From Pelagibacterium nitratireducens (GTDB lineage: Bacteria; Pseudomonadota; Alphaproteobacteria; Rhizobiales; Devosiaceae), in assembly GCF_037044555.1 (NCBI RefSeq), contig NZ_CP146275.1, positions 2,212,501 to 2,276,500 of the forward strand: a DNA stretch of 64,000 nt. The letters are read 5' to 3'. This document shows, piece after piece, positions 1-8,491 of this stretch; the first letter of the stretch is position 1; the number at the start of each line of letters is the position of its first letter. A model generated the notes under the pieces. That model searched no databases and was not told where the DNA came from. It saw nothing but the letters and a program-made list of their open reading frames with translations. The position numbers and the translations under genes are program-made.

Positions 1-629
1 AGATTATAGGCATGGGTGCCGATATCGCCGATGGCGCCGCCGGCACCAGATTTGGAGGGATCGGTGCGCCAGGCGGCCTGCTTGTTGTCATCTCCCGCTT
101 CAACGGCCAGCCAATCCTGGGGATATTCGACCTGGACGACGCGGAGTTTTCCCAAGGCACCGGATTCGACAAGCGCACGGGCCTGACGGATCAGCGGGTA
201 GCCGGTATAGTTGTGGGTCAGAAGGAATTTGGCACCGTTTTTCGGCTGGACCTTCTGCAGGGCACGGGCGTCTTCGATTGAAGAGGTCAGCGGCTTGTCG
301 CAGATGACGTGGATGCCGGCTTCGAGAAACGCCTTGGCCGGGGCGAAGTGCATGTGATTGGGCGTGACGATGGCGACCGCCTCGATGCCGTCCTCGCGCG
401 CGGCTTCGGCGCGGGCCATCTCGGCGAAATCGGTATAGATTCGATCCTCGGCCAGCCCGAGATTTTTGCCGCTTTCCCGGGCGACTTCAGCGCGCGAGGA
501 CAGCGCACCGGCGACCAGTTGATAATCGCCATCGATACGTGAAGCGATACGGTGGACATAGCCGATGAAGGCCCCCGTGCCGCCGCCCACCATGCCGAGG
601 CGGATGGGGCGTTTTCCGTTTTCTGCCAT
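1..629 (-). CDS. Gfo/Idh/MocA family oxidoreductase (partial, runs off left edge)
   Basis: NAD(P)-dependent sugar or cyclitol dehydrogenase family. The start at 629 gives MAENGKRPIRLGMVGGG, and the reading frame stays open to the window edge, so the C-terminus is missing. The N-terminal Rossmann motif is GMVGGGTGAF (residues ~12-21). The family EKP-like signature appears as CDKPLTSS, and GAIGDIGTHAYN near the cut is the start of the substrate-domain D-x-G-x-H motif. It lies 3' of a sugar-phosphate-isomerase-like gene and probably shares its transcript, because the second promoter/operator is upstream of that gene. Substrate unknown; the context suggests oxidation of an imported sugar or polyol. 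Confidence 0.9.
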   Translation of the reverse strand, partial: MAENGKRPIRLGMVGGGTGAFIGYVHRIASRIDGDYQLVAGALSSRAEVARESGKNLGLAEDRIYTDFAEMARAEAAREDGIEAVAIVTPNHMHFAPAKAFLEAGIHVICDKPLTSSIEDARALQKVQPKNGAKFLLTHNYTGYPLIRQARALVESGALGKLRVVQVEYPQDWLAVEAGDDNKQAAWRTDPSKSGAGGAIGDIGTHAYN

Positions 630-650
630 TGAAATTCTCCTAATCTTTTC

Positions 651-726
651 GGTCGCGCTTCCGAACCGCAAAAGTGGTGTCCATCCGCGATCAGGTCCAG
701 GACATGCTTTTGCCGGAAGCCTCTAG
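651..726 (-). repeat. Dispersed intergenic repeat, copy 1 (RIME-like)
   Basis: This 76-bp stretch closely resembles 11352-11426, and its first ~30 bases resemble 60351-60380. Positions 661-726 and 11361-11426 align without gaps and are roughly three-quarters identical by eye. Complementary segments (CAAAAG with CTTTTG, GTGTCC with GGACAT) allow a hairpin. Short palindromic elements of this kind are common between genes in Hyphomicrobiales. The CTCTAG end supplies the TAG stop codon of the upstream minus-strand gene. Confidence 0.75.
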
Positions 727-1778
727 TCGAGACCGAGCATCTTGCGGTTGGCTGCACGATCGGTACCAGCACCGGCGAAATCATCGAAGGCTTTTTCGGT
801 GACGCGGATGATGTGGCTGGCGATGAATTCGGCGCCTTCGCGCGCGCCGTCCTCGGGATGCTTGAGGGCGCATTCCCATTCGAGCACGGCCCAGCCGGCG
901 AAATCATAGGCGGTCAGCTTGGAGAAGATGGCGGCAAAATCGACCTGGCCATCGCCGAGCGACCGGAAGCGCCCTGCCCGATCCACCCAGGACTGGAACC
1001 CGCCATAAACGCCCTGACGGCCCGTCGGGTTGAACTCGGCGTCCTTGACGTGGAACATTTTGATCCGCTCGTGATAGATGTCGATGTAGTCGAGATAATC
1101 GAGCTGCTGGAGCACGAAGTGGCTCGGATCGTAGAGCAGGTTGGCGCGGGGGTGATTGTTCACGCGATCGAGGAACATTTCGTAAGAAATGCCATCGTGC
1201 AGATCCTCACCCGGATGGATTTCATAGCAAAGATCGACCCCGGCCTCGTCGAACTTGTCGAGGATCGGCGTCCAGCGGCGGGCCAATTCGTCAAAGGCTT
1301 CTTCGACGAGCCCGGCGGGGCGCTGGGGCCAGGGGTAGATATAGGGCCAGGCCAGAGCGCCCGAGAAGGTGCCGTGCTCGGTCAGCCCCATATTCTGTGA
1401 GGCCCTGGCCGCCCAGAGCAATTGCTGGACTGCCCATTGCTGGCGTGCTTTGGGATTGCCCCTGACCTCGGGGGCGGCAAAACCGTCGAAGGCGGTATCG
1501 TAGGCAGGGTGAACCGCGACCAGCTGGCCCTGCAGATGGGTGGAGAGTTCAGTGATCTCGACGCCGTGGCTGGCGGCGATGCCCTTGAGTTCGTCGCAGT
1601 AATCTTTTGATTCGGCTGCTTTTTGCAGGTCGATGAAGCCGGAAACCCAGGTCGGGATTTGCACGCCCTTGTAGCCCAGGCTCGCAGCCCATTTGCAGAT
1701 GTTGTCGAGCGTATCGAACGGCGCCGCGTCTGCGGCGAATTGGGCGAGAAATATCGCCGGGCCCTTCAAAGTGCGCAT
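723..1778 (-). CDS. Sugar phosphate isomerase/epimerase family TIM-barrel protein
   Basis: 351-residue protein of the xylose-isomerase-like TIM-barrel superfamily (IolE/IolI/YcjR-like). I chose the ATG at 1778 (MRTLKGPAIFLAQF) because GAGGA lies 6 bases upstream; longer starts would run through the promoter/operator. Metal and substrate motifs visible are CYEIHPGEDLHDG, YDPSHFVLQQ and FHVKDAEFNP, typical of the family. Together with the downstream Gfo/Idh gene it forms the second transcription unit of the sugar locus, after the terminator at 1902-1941. The reaction is inferred only as far as isomerisation or epimerisation of a keto-sugar or inositol derivative. The stop codon lies inside a dispersed repeat. 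Confidence 0.88.
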   Translation of the reverse strand: MRTLKGPAIFLAQFAADAAPFDTLDNICKWAASLGYKGVQIPTWVSGFIDLQKAAESKDYCDELKGIAASHGVEITELSTHLQGQLVAVHPAYDTAFDGFAAPEVRGNPKARQQWAVQQLLWAARASQNMGLTEHGTFSGALAWPYIYPWPQRPAGLVEEAFDELARRWTPILDKFDEAGVDLCYEIHPGEDLHDGISYEMFLDRVNNHPRANLLYDPSHFVLQQLDYLDYIDIYHERIKMFHVKDAEFNPTGRQGVYGGFQSWVDRAGRFRSLGDGQVDFAAIFSKLTAYDFAGWAVLEWECALKHPEDGAREGAEFIASHIIRVTEKAFDDFAGAGTDRAANRKMLGLD

Positions 1779-1818
1779 TGAAATGTCCTCCTCGGTTGGC
1801 AGCGGCTTTTCCGCTCTT

Positions 1819-1851
1819 TGACGTACGTGCGTCAGGTGAAAACGTTTACAC
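1819..1851. promoter_or_regulatory. Tandem palindromic operators before the epimerase gene
   Basis: Two 16-bp near-palindromes lie one base apart: TGACGTACGTGCGTCA (1819-1834) and GTGAAAACGTTTACAC (1836-1851). The second has the central CG and A/T-rich arms typical of LacI-family operators and overlaps the -10 element of the promoter at 1850-1877. The centres are 17 bp apart. No regulator gene for them is seen in the window. Confidence 0.6.
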
Positions 1852-1877
1852 GATAGATGCCCTGCTCGGACAGTCAA
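1850..1877 (-). promoter_or_regulatory. Promoter of the second sugar transcription unit
   Basis: On the minus strand a TTGACT -35 box (1872-1877) is followed by 16 bases and a TATCGT -10 box (1850-1855). The start codon of the epimerase-like gene is about 70 bases downstream. It lies just past the terminator at 1902-1941, so this gene pair can be transcribed separately from the transporter genes. Confidence 0.55.
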
Positions 1878-1901
1878 GCGAGGCAAGGCACAGCGTTCAA
1901 T

Positions 1902-1941
1902 AAAAAATCGCGGCGCATGGTCCCCCCACCATGCGCCGCGA
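1902..1941 (-). terminator. Intrinsic terminator after the Gfo/Idh gene
   Basis: A perfect 14-bp stem (TCGCGGCGCATGGT at 1908-1921 with 1928-1941) closes a CCCCCC loop. On the minus strand it is followed directly by six T residues (1902-1907). It lies about 40 bases after the stop codon of the gene ending at 1983. Confidence 0.92.
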
Positions 1942-1982
1942 CCGGGAGGAGCCCGTGAAAGGAAGGTCCCGGCGGTTTCCCG

Positions 1983-3119
1983 TCAGACCAGAAGCGCCTG
2001 TGCCTCCACCGGTCCGAGGGCGTCGGGGCGCTCACACGTGGTGGTGAGCGTAATAGCCTCTCCGATCTCGCCCGACTTAAGGATCGAGGTCATGACGTCG
2101 ACGCCGTGCAGCGTGGTTTCGAGCGAACAGCGCGGTTTGCGGCCGGCGTCGATGGCCAGCATCATGTCGGCAAGACCCGCGGTGCGGTAGTTGGCGAAGG
2201 GCGGGCCATTCGGACGCTCCCAATTGGCGACACCGAGCGGGTGCTTCCAAGGCTCGACGACGTCGCGCGCGCCATCGCGGCGGGCCAGGGTCAGCTCGCC
2301 ACCGAAGAAATTGGGATCGGGCACATAGAGCGAGCCGTCGGTGCCGTAGATTTCCATGTTGGAGTGCTGGTGCGCCTCGACGTCCCAGGACGCTCCAAGC
2401 GTTACGAGCGCGCCATTGTGAAATTCGAGCACGGCGTGAATGGTCGTCGGTGTTTCGACGGTAACGTACTGGCCCTTGCGCGGCTCGCTGGTGATTTCGC
2501 GGCGCTCGCGCGGGGTCGACGAAAAGGCCGTCACCCGTTTGACTGGTCCGATCAGATTGATGAGATTGGCGACGTAATAGGGTCCGATATCGAGGATCGG
2601 CCCCGCGCCCGGCTTGAAGAAGAAGTCGGGATTGGGGTGCCAGTGCTCAAGGCCGAAGCTCATGACGTGGCATGTCCCCGACGTCACCCGGCCAATGGCC
2701 CCTTCATCGATCAGGGCGCGGGCCTGCTGATGGGCACCGCCGAGGAACGTGTCCGGCGCGCAGCCGATCTGCTTTCCGGCCTTCTGTGCAGCTTTGCGCA
2801 AATCCTCGCCTTCCTCGAGGGAAAGGACCAGAGGCTTTTCGGAATAGGCGTGCTTGCCGGCCGAGACGATCTCTTTCGATATTGTGTAGTGCACATCGGG
2901 AATCGTCAGATTGACGATAACGTCGAGTTCGGAATTGGCCATGAGTTGATCGGGCGTCTGGGCCGCGACGTTGAACTCATCGGCGCGCGCCTTTGCAGCC
3001 TCGGGAATTATGTCTGCAACCGCCCTCACCTCGATGCCCTTGAACAGGGGCGCGAGCTTGAGATAGGCCGCTGAAATATTGCCGGCACCCAGAATACCGA
3101 CGCCGTATGTCTTGCTCAT
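1983..3119 (-). CDS. Gfo/Idh/MocA family oxidoreductase
   Basis: 378-residue NAD(P)-dependent dehydrogenase. The N-terminal Rossmann motif is GILGAGNISAAY (residues 8-19), the catalytic-lysine region reads YSEKPLVLS, and GPILDIGPYYVANLI matches the D-x-G-x-Y/H catalytic motif of the C-terminal domain. The start ATG at 3119 follows the stop of the preceding gene by 9 bases. It is the last gene before a strong terminator, so it closes the transporter operon. It is clearly distinct in sequence from the partial Gfo/Idh gene at the left edge. Exact sugar substrate not known; a role in degrading the sugar imported by the adjacent ABC system is inferred from context. Confidence 0.9.
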   Translation of the reverse strand: MSKTYGVGILGAGNISAAYLKLAPLFKGIEVRAVADIIPEAAKARADEFNVAAQTPDQLMANSELDVIVNLTIPDVHYTISKEIVSAGKHAYSEKPLVLSLEEGEDLRKAAQKAGKQIGCAPDTFLGGAHQQARALIDEGAIGRVTSGTCHVMSFGLEHWHPNPDFFFKPGAGPILDIGPYYVANLINLIGPVKRVTAFSSTPRERREITSEPRKGQYVTVETPTTIHAVLEFHNGALVTLGASWDVEAHQHSNMEIYGTDGSLYVPDPNFFGGELTLARRDGARDVVEPWKHPLGVANWERPNGPPFANYRTAGLADMMLAIDAGRKPRCSLETTLHGVDVMTSILKSGEIGEAITLTTTCERPDALGPVEAQALLV

Positions 3120-3128
3120 TTTCTGGTC

Positions 3129-3875
3129 CTAGAGAGCTTTTGCCGTCGCAATGGAGCGCGCGGCAAAGCGTTCGAGATCATTGGGATTGTCGTGTTCCAT
3201 GACGAAGTATTTCGCCTTGGACTTGGCTTTGAGATCGGCAAACAGGCCCTTCCACGGCACGGTGCCATGGCCGAGATCGGCCCAGCCATCCTCATCGGCG
3301 GCCTCACCCTCGGGCGCAATGTCCTTTAAGTGGACGGCGACGATGCGATCGGCATATTTGTCAATCCAGCTCTTGGGATCGTCCTCGCCGCGCACCACCC
3401 AGGCCACATCCATTTCCCAATCGAGTTCGGGCGCTTCGGTGAGCAGGATTTCCATGGGCGTGCGTCCGCTGTCGAGCGGCCAGAATTCGAAATGGTGGTT
3501 GTGCCAGCCGAAACCAAAACCCTGGTCGCGGTAATATTTGGCGAGTTCGCCGAGTTCGCGGGCCAGTTCGGTCCACTTCTCGTCGGACTGTTTCCAATAT
3601 TCCTGTCCGATGAACGGGCAGAAGATGGTCTCCAGGCCCAGCGTTTGGGCGAGTTCGGTGGCTTTGGGCTTGTCGCGCAACTGGTCGAGCCCGATATGAC
3701 CGGTTGGCATGGTCAACCCGCTGGCGTCGAGGTCGCGGCGCAGCCCGGTCGGATCGGTATAGAGCGCGCCAAACCCTTCAACGCTGGCGTAGCCAAGACG
3801 TGAAAGCAGCGCGAAAACGTCGCTGAACGGGGGAAAATTGCGCGCGCTGTAGAGCTGAAACGAAAAATCGGTCAC
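3129..3875 (-). CDS. Sugar phosphate isomerase/epimerase family TIM-barrel protein
   Basis: 248-residue TIM-barrel protein of the xylose-isomerase-like family. I chose the GTG at 3875 (MTDFSFQLYSARNFPP) because GGGAG lies 6 bases upstream and it starts just after the ATPase stop at 3886-3888; a longer in-frame start would overlap the ATPase gene. Visible family motifs are GWHNHHFEFWP, MDVAWVVRGEDDP, AVHLKDIAPEG and MEHDNPND, which supply the metal ligands and the general base. It belongs to the sugar operon, between the ATPase and the Gfo/Idh gene. Probably isomerises the oxidised sugar; the specific reaction cannot be read from the sequence. Confidence 0.88.
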   Translation of the reverse strand: MTDFSFQLYSARNFPPFSDVFALLSRLGYASVEGFGALYTDPTGLRRDLDASGLTMPTGHIGLDQLRDKPKATELAQTLGLETIFCPFIGQEYWKQSDEKWTELARELGELAKYYRDQGFGFGWHNHHFEFWPLDSGRTPMEILLTEAPELDWEMDVAWVVRGEDDPKSWIDKYADRIVAVHLKDIAPEGEAADEDGWADLGHGTVPWKGLFADLKAKSKAKYFVMEHDNPNDLERFAARSIATAKAL

Positions 3876-3885
3876 TGGATACTCC

Positions 3886-4973
<1,088 letters not shown>

Positions 4974-4977
<4 letters not shown>

Positions 4978-5918
4978 CCTTTCACCGCACCAGCGGCAAC
5001 GCCTCGCACGAACAATCTGCCGGAGACGAAATAGACGATCAGCGGCACCAGGCCCGTAAGCATCGTGGCCGCCATGTTGACGTTGTATTCGGGGCTGCCC
5101 TGCGCCGAATTGACGATATTGTTGAGCTGCACCGTCATGGGGTAATTCTGCGTTCCCGCGAAGACAACGCCGAACAGGAAGTCGTTCCAGATGCCGGTCA
5201 CCTGCAGGATCAGGGCCACCACGATGATGGGAAGACTCATGGGCAGCATGATCTCGAAAAATATCCGCCAGAACCCTGCCCCGTCGACGCGGGCTGCCTT
5301 GAACAACTCCACCGGTAGCGAGGCGAAATAGTTGCGGAACAGCAGGGTCAGGATGGGCATCCCGAATACGGTGTGAACAAGCACGACTGCCGGTATCGTT
5401 CCGAATATGCCGAGATCGCGCGTGATCATGACCAGGGGATAGAGCATCACCTGATAAGGGATGAACGACCCAAAGATCAGGATGGCAAAGAATATTTCGG
5501 AGCCTTTGAACTTCCAGTTTACCAGCGCATATCCATTCACGGCTGCAACGCTCGTTGAAATGATCACGCTGGGGATCAGGATTTTCACAGAGTTCCAGAA
5601 GCCAGGGCTAAGCCCTTGGCAGGTCAGCCCCGTACACGCCGTGGACCAGGCCTTCACCCATCCATCGCCGGAAAACTCCAGCGGTGGCGCGAAAATATTG
5701 CCGAACCGGATTTCCGGCATCGTCTTGAACGAGGTCATGATCATGACGTAGAGCGGAAAAAGGTAGTAGAGACACGCAACGAACAGGATCGAATACATTA
5801 TGATCCGGCGGGGCGTGAAAAACGGCTTGGGTCGCGGGCCATGGGGCGCTGAGGTATCGAGCTGACGCCCGACGGCGTCCGTCGCAACAGTGCCGGAAAG
5901 CGCGGCTGGATTGCTCAT
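4974..5918 (-). CDS. Carbohydrate ABC transporter permease (MalG type)
   Basis: 314-residue inner-membrane permease, second of the pair. Start at 5918 (MSNPAALSGT) overlaps the previous stop as ATGA, so I preferred it over a longer in-frame start. After a ~40-residue cytoplasmic tail there is a first membrane segment (IIMYSILFVACLYYLFPLYV), followed by the conserved binding-protein-dependent transport domain. The EAA loop that contacts the ATPase reads FKAARVDGAGFWRIFFEIMLP. The C-terminus VRGVAAGAVKG is typical of MalG/UgpE proteins. Part of the LacI-operator-controlled sugar operon; substrate unknown. Confidence 0.94.
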
Positions 5919-6850
5919 GATTTCTTCCCCCCGCCGAATTCGAGATAGGCCCATGGAATGATGATGATCATGACGGTCAAAAGCATCATGGTCGATGCGG
6001 CGAGGCCCTGGCCGATGTTGCCCGCTGTGAACATGTAGTCATAGACGTATTTGGCAGGGACTTCCGATGCGATACCGGGGCCACCTTTGGTGAGCGCCAC
6101 CACAAGATCATAAAGGCGCACGATACCCGATCCGATAATCACGACCGCCGTGACCATAACGCCGCGCATCATCGGCAAGACAACGAAGAGGTAGGTTTTC
6201 CAGGTCGGAATGCCGTCGACGCGCGACGCCTTCCAGATTTCTTCGTCGATGCCGCGCAGACCGGCGAGCATCAGGATCATGACAAACCCTGTTCCCTGCC
6301 ACAGACCTGCGATCAGGAGCGCATAGATCACCATGTCGGATTGCGCGATCCAGTCGAACCGGAAACTTTCCCACCCCAGATTGCGCATGGTGCCCTGCAG
6401 GCCGAGCGTGGGGTTCATGATCCACTGCCAGACCAGGCCCGTCACAATGAACGAGAGGGCAAAGGGGTAGAGCATGATGGTGCGGAAGGCGCTCTCGAAG
6501 CGGATTTTCTGGTCCATCAGAACCGCCAGCAGAAAGCCGATCACCATGGTAAAAACCAGCGAGAAACTGCCATAGATCAGCAAGTTGCGAATGGAAATGT
6601 TCCACCGCGACGTCGCGAAAAGACGCTGATATTGTTCCAGCCCGACAAACGTGTTGTTTGGCAGTAGCCGTGATGCGGTGAACGAGTACCAGATCGTCCA
6701 GGCCGTGCAGCCCACGAACACGACCAGCACAGTCACGACCATGGGCGTCGCGGCGATTTTCGCGGGGATATTGCGCGTGAGCGCCCGAAGCAGTCGGCGC
6801 AGAGGGCCTGAGCCCTCGCCAGGGGATGTATTTGCCGTTGTATCAGTCAA
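5915..6850 (-). CDS. Carbohydrate ABC transporter permease (MalF type)
   Basis: 311-residue inner-membrane permease, first of the pair. A ~30-residue N-terminal tail precedes the first hydrophobic segment (MVVTVLVVFVGCTAWTIWYS). The EAA loop for ATPase contact reads IWKASRVDGIPTWKTYLFVVLP. It overlaps the next permease by 4 bases. It is separated from the binding-protein gene by 81 bases holding a strong hairpin (6875-6905), which may set lower permease than binding-protein levels. Length is normal for the family. The transported carbohydrate is unknown. Confidence 0.94.
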   Translation of the reverse strand: MTDTTANTSPGEGSGPLRRLLRALTRNIPAKIAATPMVVTVLVVFVGCTAWTIWYSFTASRLLPNNTFVGLEQYQRLFATSRWNISIRNLLIYGSFSLVFTMVIGFLLAVLMDQKIRFESAFRTIMLYPFALSFIVTGLVWQWIMNPTLGLQGTMRNLGWESFRFDWIAQSDMVIYALLIAGLWQGTGFVMILMLAGLRGIDEEIWKASRVDGIPTWKTYLFVVLPMMRGVMVTAVVIIGSGIVRLYDLVVALTKGGPGIASEVPAKYVYDYMFTAGNIGQGLAASTMMLLTVMIIIIPWAYLEFGGGKKS

Positions 6851-6874
6851 AACGATATGCCTCCGATGCGAGGT

Positions 6875-6905
6875 CTGCGGCCGGTCCTTGTCCGACCGGC
6901 CGCAG
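6875..6905 (-). other. Intercistronic stem-loop between binding-protein and permease genes
   Basis: Perfect 11-bp stem CTGCGGCCGGT/ACCGGCCGCAG with a 9-base loop, between the binding-protein stop (6932) and the permease start (6850). No T run follows on the minus strand, so it is more likely an mRNA-stabilising or processing hairpin than a full terminator. Confidence 0.7.
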
Positions 6906-6931
6906 GCTCAGACTATGAAGAGAACTTCAGC

Positions 6932-8173
6932 TTAGTCCGCACTCTCGATCAGGCTGGCATAGCGCTCGATGTAGTCATCGACGGTGATCGAGTCGTTGTC
7001 GATGAACTCTTTGGTCAGGTCGTTGAGCTGAGCCATTGTATCGCTGGTCAACGTGGCTTCACCGGAGGGCAGCAAACCATTGTCGAGCAATTCGATGGCC
7101 TTGGTCATGCAGGCATTGGCCTGGCTCAGGTCGATATCCGTACGGATCGGCATCGAACCCTTCTTGAGGTTGAAGGCAAGCTGGGCCTCCTGGGACACGA
7201 TGATCCGCGCAAGTTCGGTCTGTGCCTCGATCACTTCAGGGTCAGTGCCTTCAGGCAGGACAGGGAAGTAGAAGGAGTCGCCACCACCCGACAGCTGGTC
7301 GTTCAGACCGAGGCCGGGAATGCACTCATAGTCTTCACCAGGAACACCGCCGGCAATCTGCAGATCGCCCTGCAGCCAGTCACCATGGATGTTGCCGGCA
7401 GCTTCGCCAGCAAGCAGCTGGTTGCCCACGTCGCCGAATGTCGGGACCATCGTATCGGCCGAGATCACGCTACGCAGATTGTCGAGCGCTTCAGCAACTT
7501 CCCGGAATTCCGGGCCACGAACGGCGTCAGCATTCTTGTCGCGATTGATTGCGAGAACCAGATCCGTCCCGCCAATACCGGCCATCAGCACACCGGGGAC
7601 ACCATCGATCGGCCAACCGGTACCGAGGCCGAATGGCAGAATTCCAGCTTCCTCGAGGGCTGGCCAGCTCTCCACATACTCGTTCCAATTGGTCGGAACG
7701 GGCTGGCCGATCTCTTCGTAGGCAGCCGTGGAAAGCCACAGCCAGTCCCAGGAGTGAATGTTGATCGGGAAGCAGTAGATGCGGCCCTCGTAGGTGCACG
7801 GCTCGAGCAGCGTTTCATCCACGAAAAACTCCCGCAGCCCGACTTCGTCCGCGATGTCGGTCAAATCGCGCATCAGGCCAGCCGCGATCAGCTCCTCGGC
7901 TTCGCGACCGGTGTTGAGCTGGGTTGCACCCATGGGGTCGCCACCAATGATGCGGCTGAGAATAACGGGGTTGGCACCGGTTCCCGAACCACCCAGTGCG
8001 CTGTCGACCCAGGTGTGGCCGGTTTCTTCCTCGAAAATGCGCGCAAACTCGGCGATCGATGCCGCTTCACCAGCGGACGTCCACCAATGGGTAACTTCAA
8101 GTTCGGCCGCCGATACGGCGGTCGTCGACATCAGGGCGACCGCAATGGATGCGGCCACTGTGAAATTCTTCAT
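6932..8173 (-). CDS. Carbohydrate ABC transporter substrate-binding protein
   Basis: 413-residue periplasmic binding protein of the family-1 extracellular solute-binding group. I chose the ATG at 8173 (MKNFTVAASIAVALMSTTAVSAAEL) because GGGAGGA lies about 7 bases upstream. Residues 1-22 form a cleavable signal peptide with an AxA-type end (SAA). The mature start ELEVTHWWTSAGEAASIAEFARIFEEETGHTW is typical of CUT1 binding proteins. First gene of the sugar operon: binding protein, permease, permease, ATPase, isomerase, dehydrogenase. Three LacI-type operators lie 100-180 bases upstream, so induction by the sugar or a derivative is likely. A strong hairpin follows its stop codon. Confidence 0.94.
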   Translation of the reverse strand: MKNFTVAASIAVALMSTTAVSAAELEVTHWWTSAGEAASIAEFARIFEEETGHTWVDSALGGSGTGANPVILSRIIGGDPMGATQLNTGREAEELIAAGLMRDLTDIADEVGLREFFVDETLLEPCTYEGRIYCFPINIHSWDWLWLSTAAYEEIGQPVPTNWNEYVESWPALEEAGILPFGLGTGWPIDGVPGVLMAGIGGTDLVLAINRDKNADAVRGPEFREVAEALDNLRSVISADTMVPTFGDVGNQLLAGEAAGNIHGDWLQGDLQIAGGVPGEDYECIPGLGLNDQLSGGGDSFYFPVLPEGTDPEVIEAQTELARIIVSQEAQLAFNLKKGSMPIRTDIDLSQANACMTKAIELLDNGLLPSGEATLTSDTMAQLNDLTKEFIDNDSITVDDYIERYASLIESAD

Positions 8174-8271
8174 CGGGTAATCCTCCCAGGGTTTCCTCAA
8201 GGCGATTGTCTCGCCCCTCCTCCATCAACCGTACCGTGGCTCCTCAACACACGGCCTCCGCGACACGGAGA

Positions 8272-8351
8272 TGTAATCGATTACAAATGCACAGGCTGCG
8301 CGGGTTGCAATCGATTACAGACATCACATTCCATAATGTAATCGATGTCAA
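8272..8351 (-). promoter_or_regulatory. Promoter region with three LacI-type operators
   Basis: Three copies of a TGTAATCGATTACA-type palindrome. The copy at 8272-8285 is perfect, 8306-8319 (TGCAATCGATTACA) has one change, and 8337-8350 (TGTAATCGATGTCA) is degenerate on one arm. Centres are 34 and 31 bp apart, near three helical turns. A minus-strand TTGACA -35 box (8346-8351) overlaps the outermost copy, with a weak TGTGAT -10 box 17 bases further on. This is a classic layout for repression with looping. The regulator gene is not in the window. Confidence 0.8.
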
Positions 8352-8433
8352 GGGGGCGTAATACCAAAGTCGCATATGTGGAAAATCGCCCGGATCGGCG
8401 GCGTTTCGCATAAGATTGCCAGCTGGCCGCAGC

Positions 8434-8466
8434 AAAAAAGGCAGCCGCCGAAGCGACTGCCTTTTT
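8434..8466 (-). terminator. Intrinsic terminator after the RNA helicase gene
   Basis: AAAAAGGCAG (8435-8444) pairs with CTGCCTTTTT (8457-8466), and an inner CGC-cgaa-GCG hairpin extends the stem. On the minus strand the stem is followed by a T run. It lies about 25 bases after the helicase stop. Confidence 0.85.
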
Positions 8467-8491
8467 CATCATTGGTCGTATTTTGTCGTGC

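Noticed and set aside
287..907. Minus-strand 206-codon frame overlapping two genes at the left edge.
   Set aside because: It is out of frame with the Gfo/Idh gene and the isomerase gene, both of which show clear family motifs.
6857..8341. Long plus-strand open frame of 494 codons over the sugar-binding protein gene.
   Set aside because: It is antisense to a clear, full-length binding protein with signal peptide and operon context. Such long shadows are common at high GC. The predicted protein has no family features.
8272..8350. Three similar palindromes considered as a small CRISPR or repeat array.
   Set aside because: The units are 14 bp, the spacers are 17-20 bp and the location is in a promoter. 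They fit LacI-type operators, with no cas genes present.
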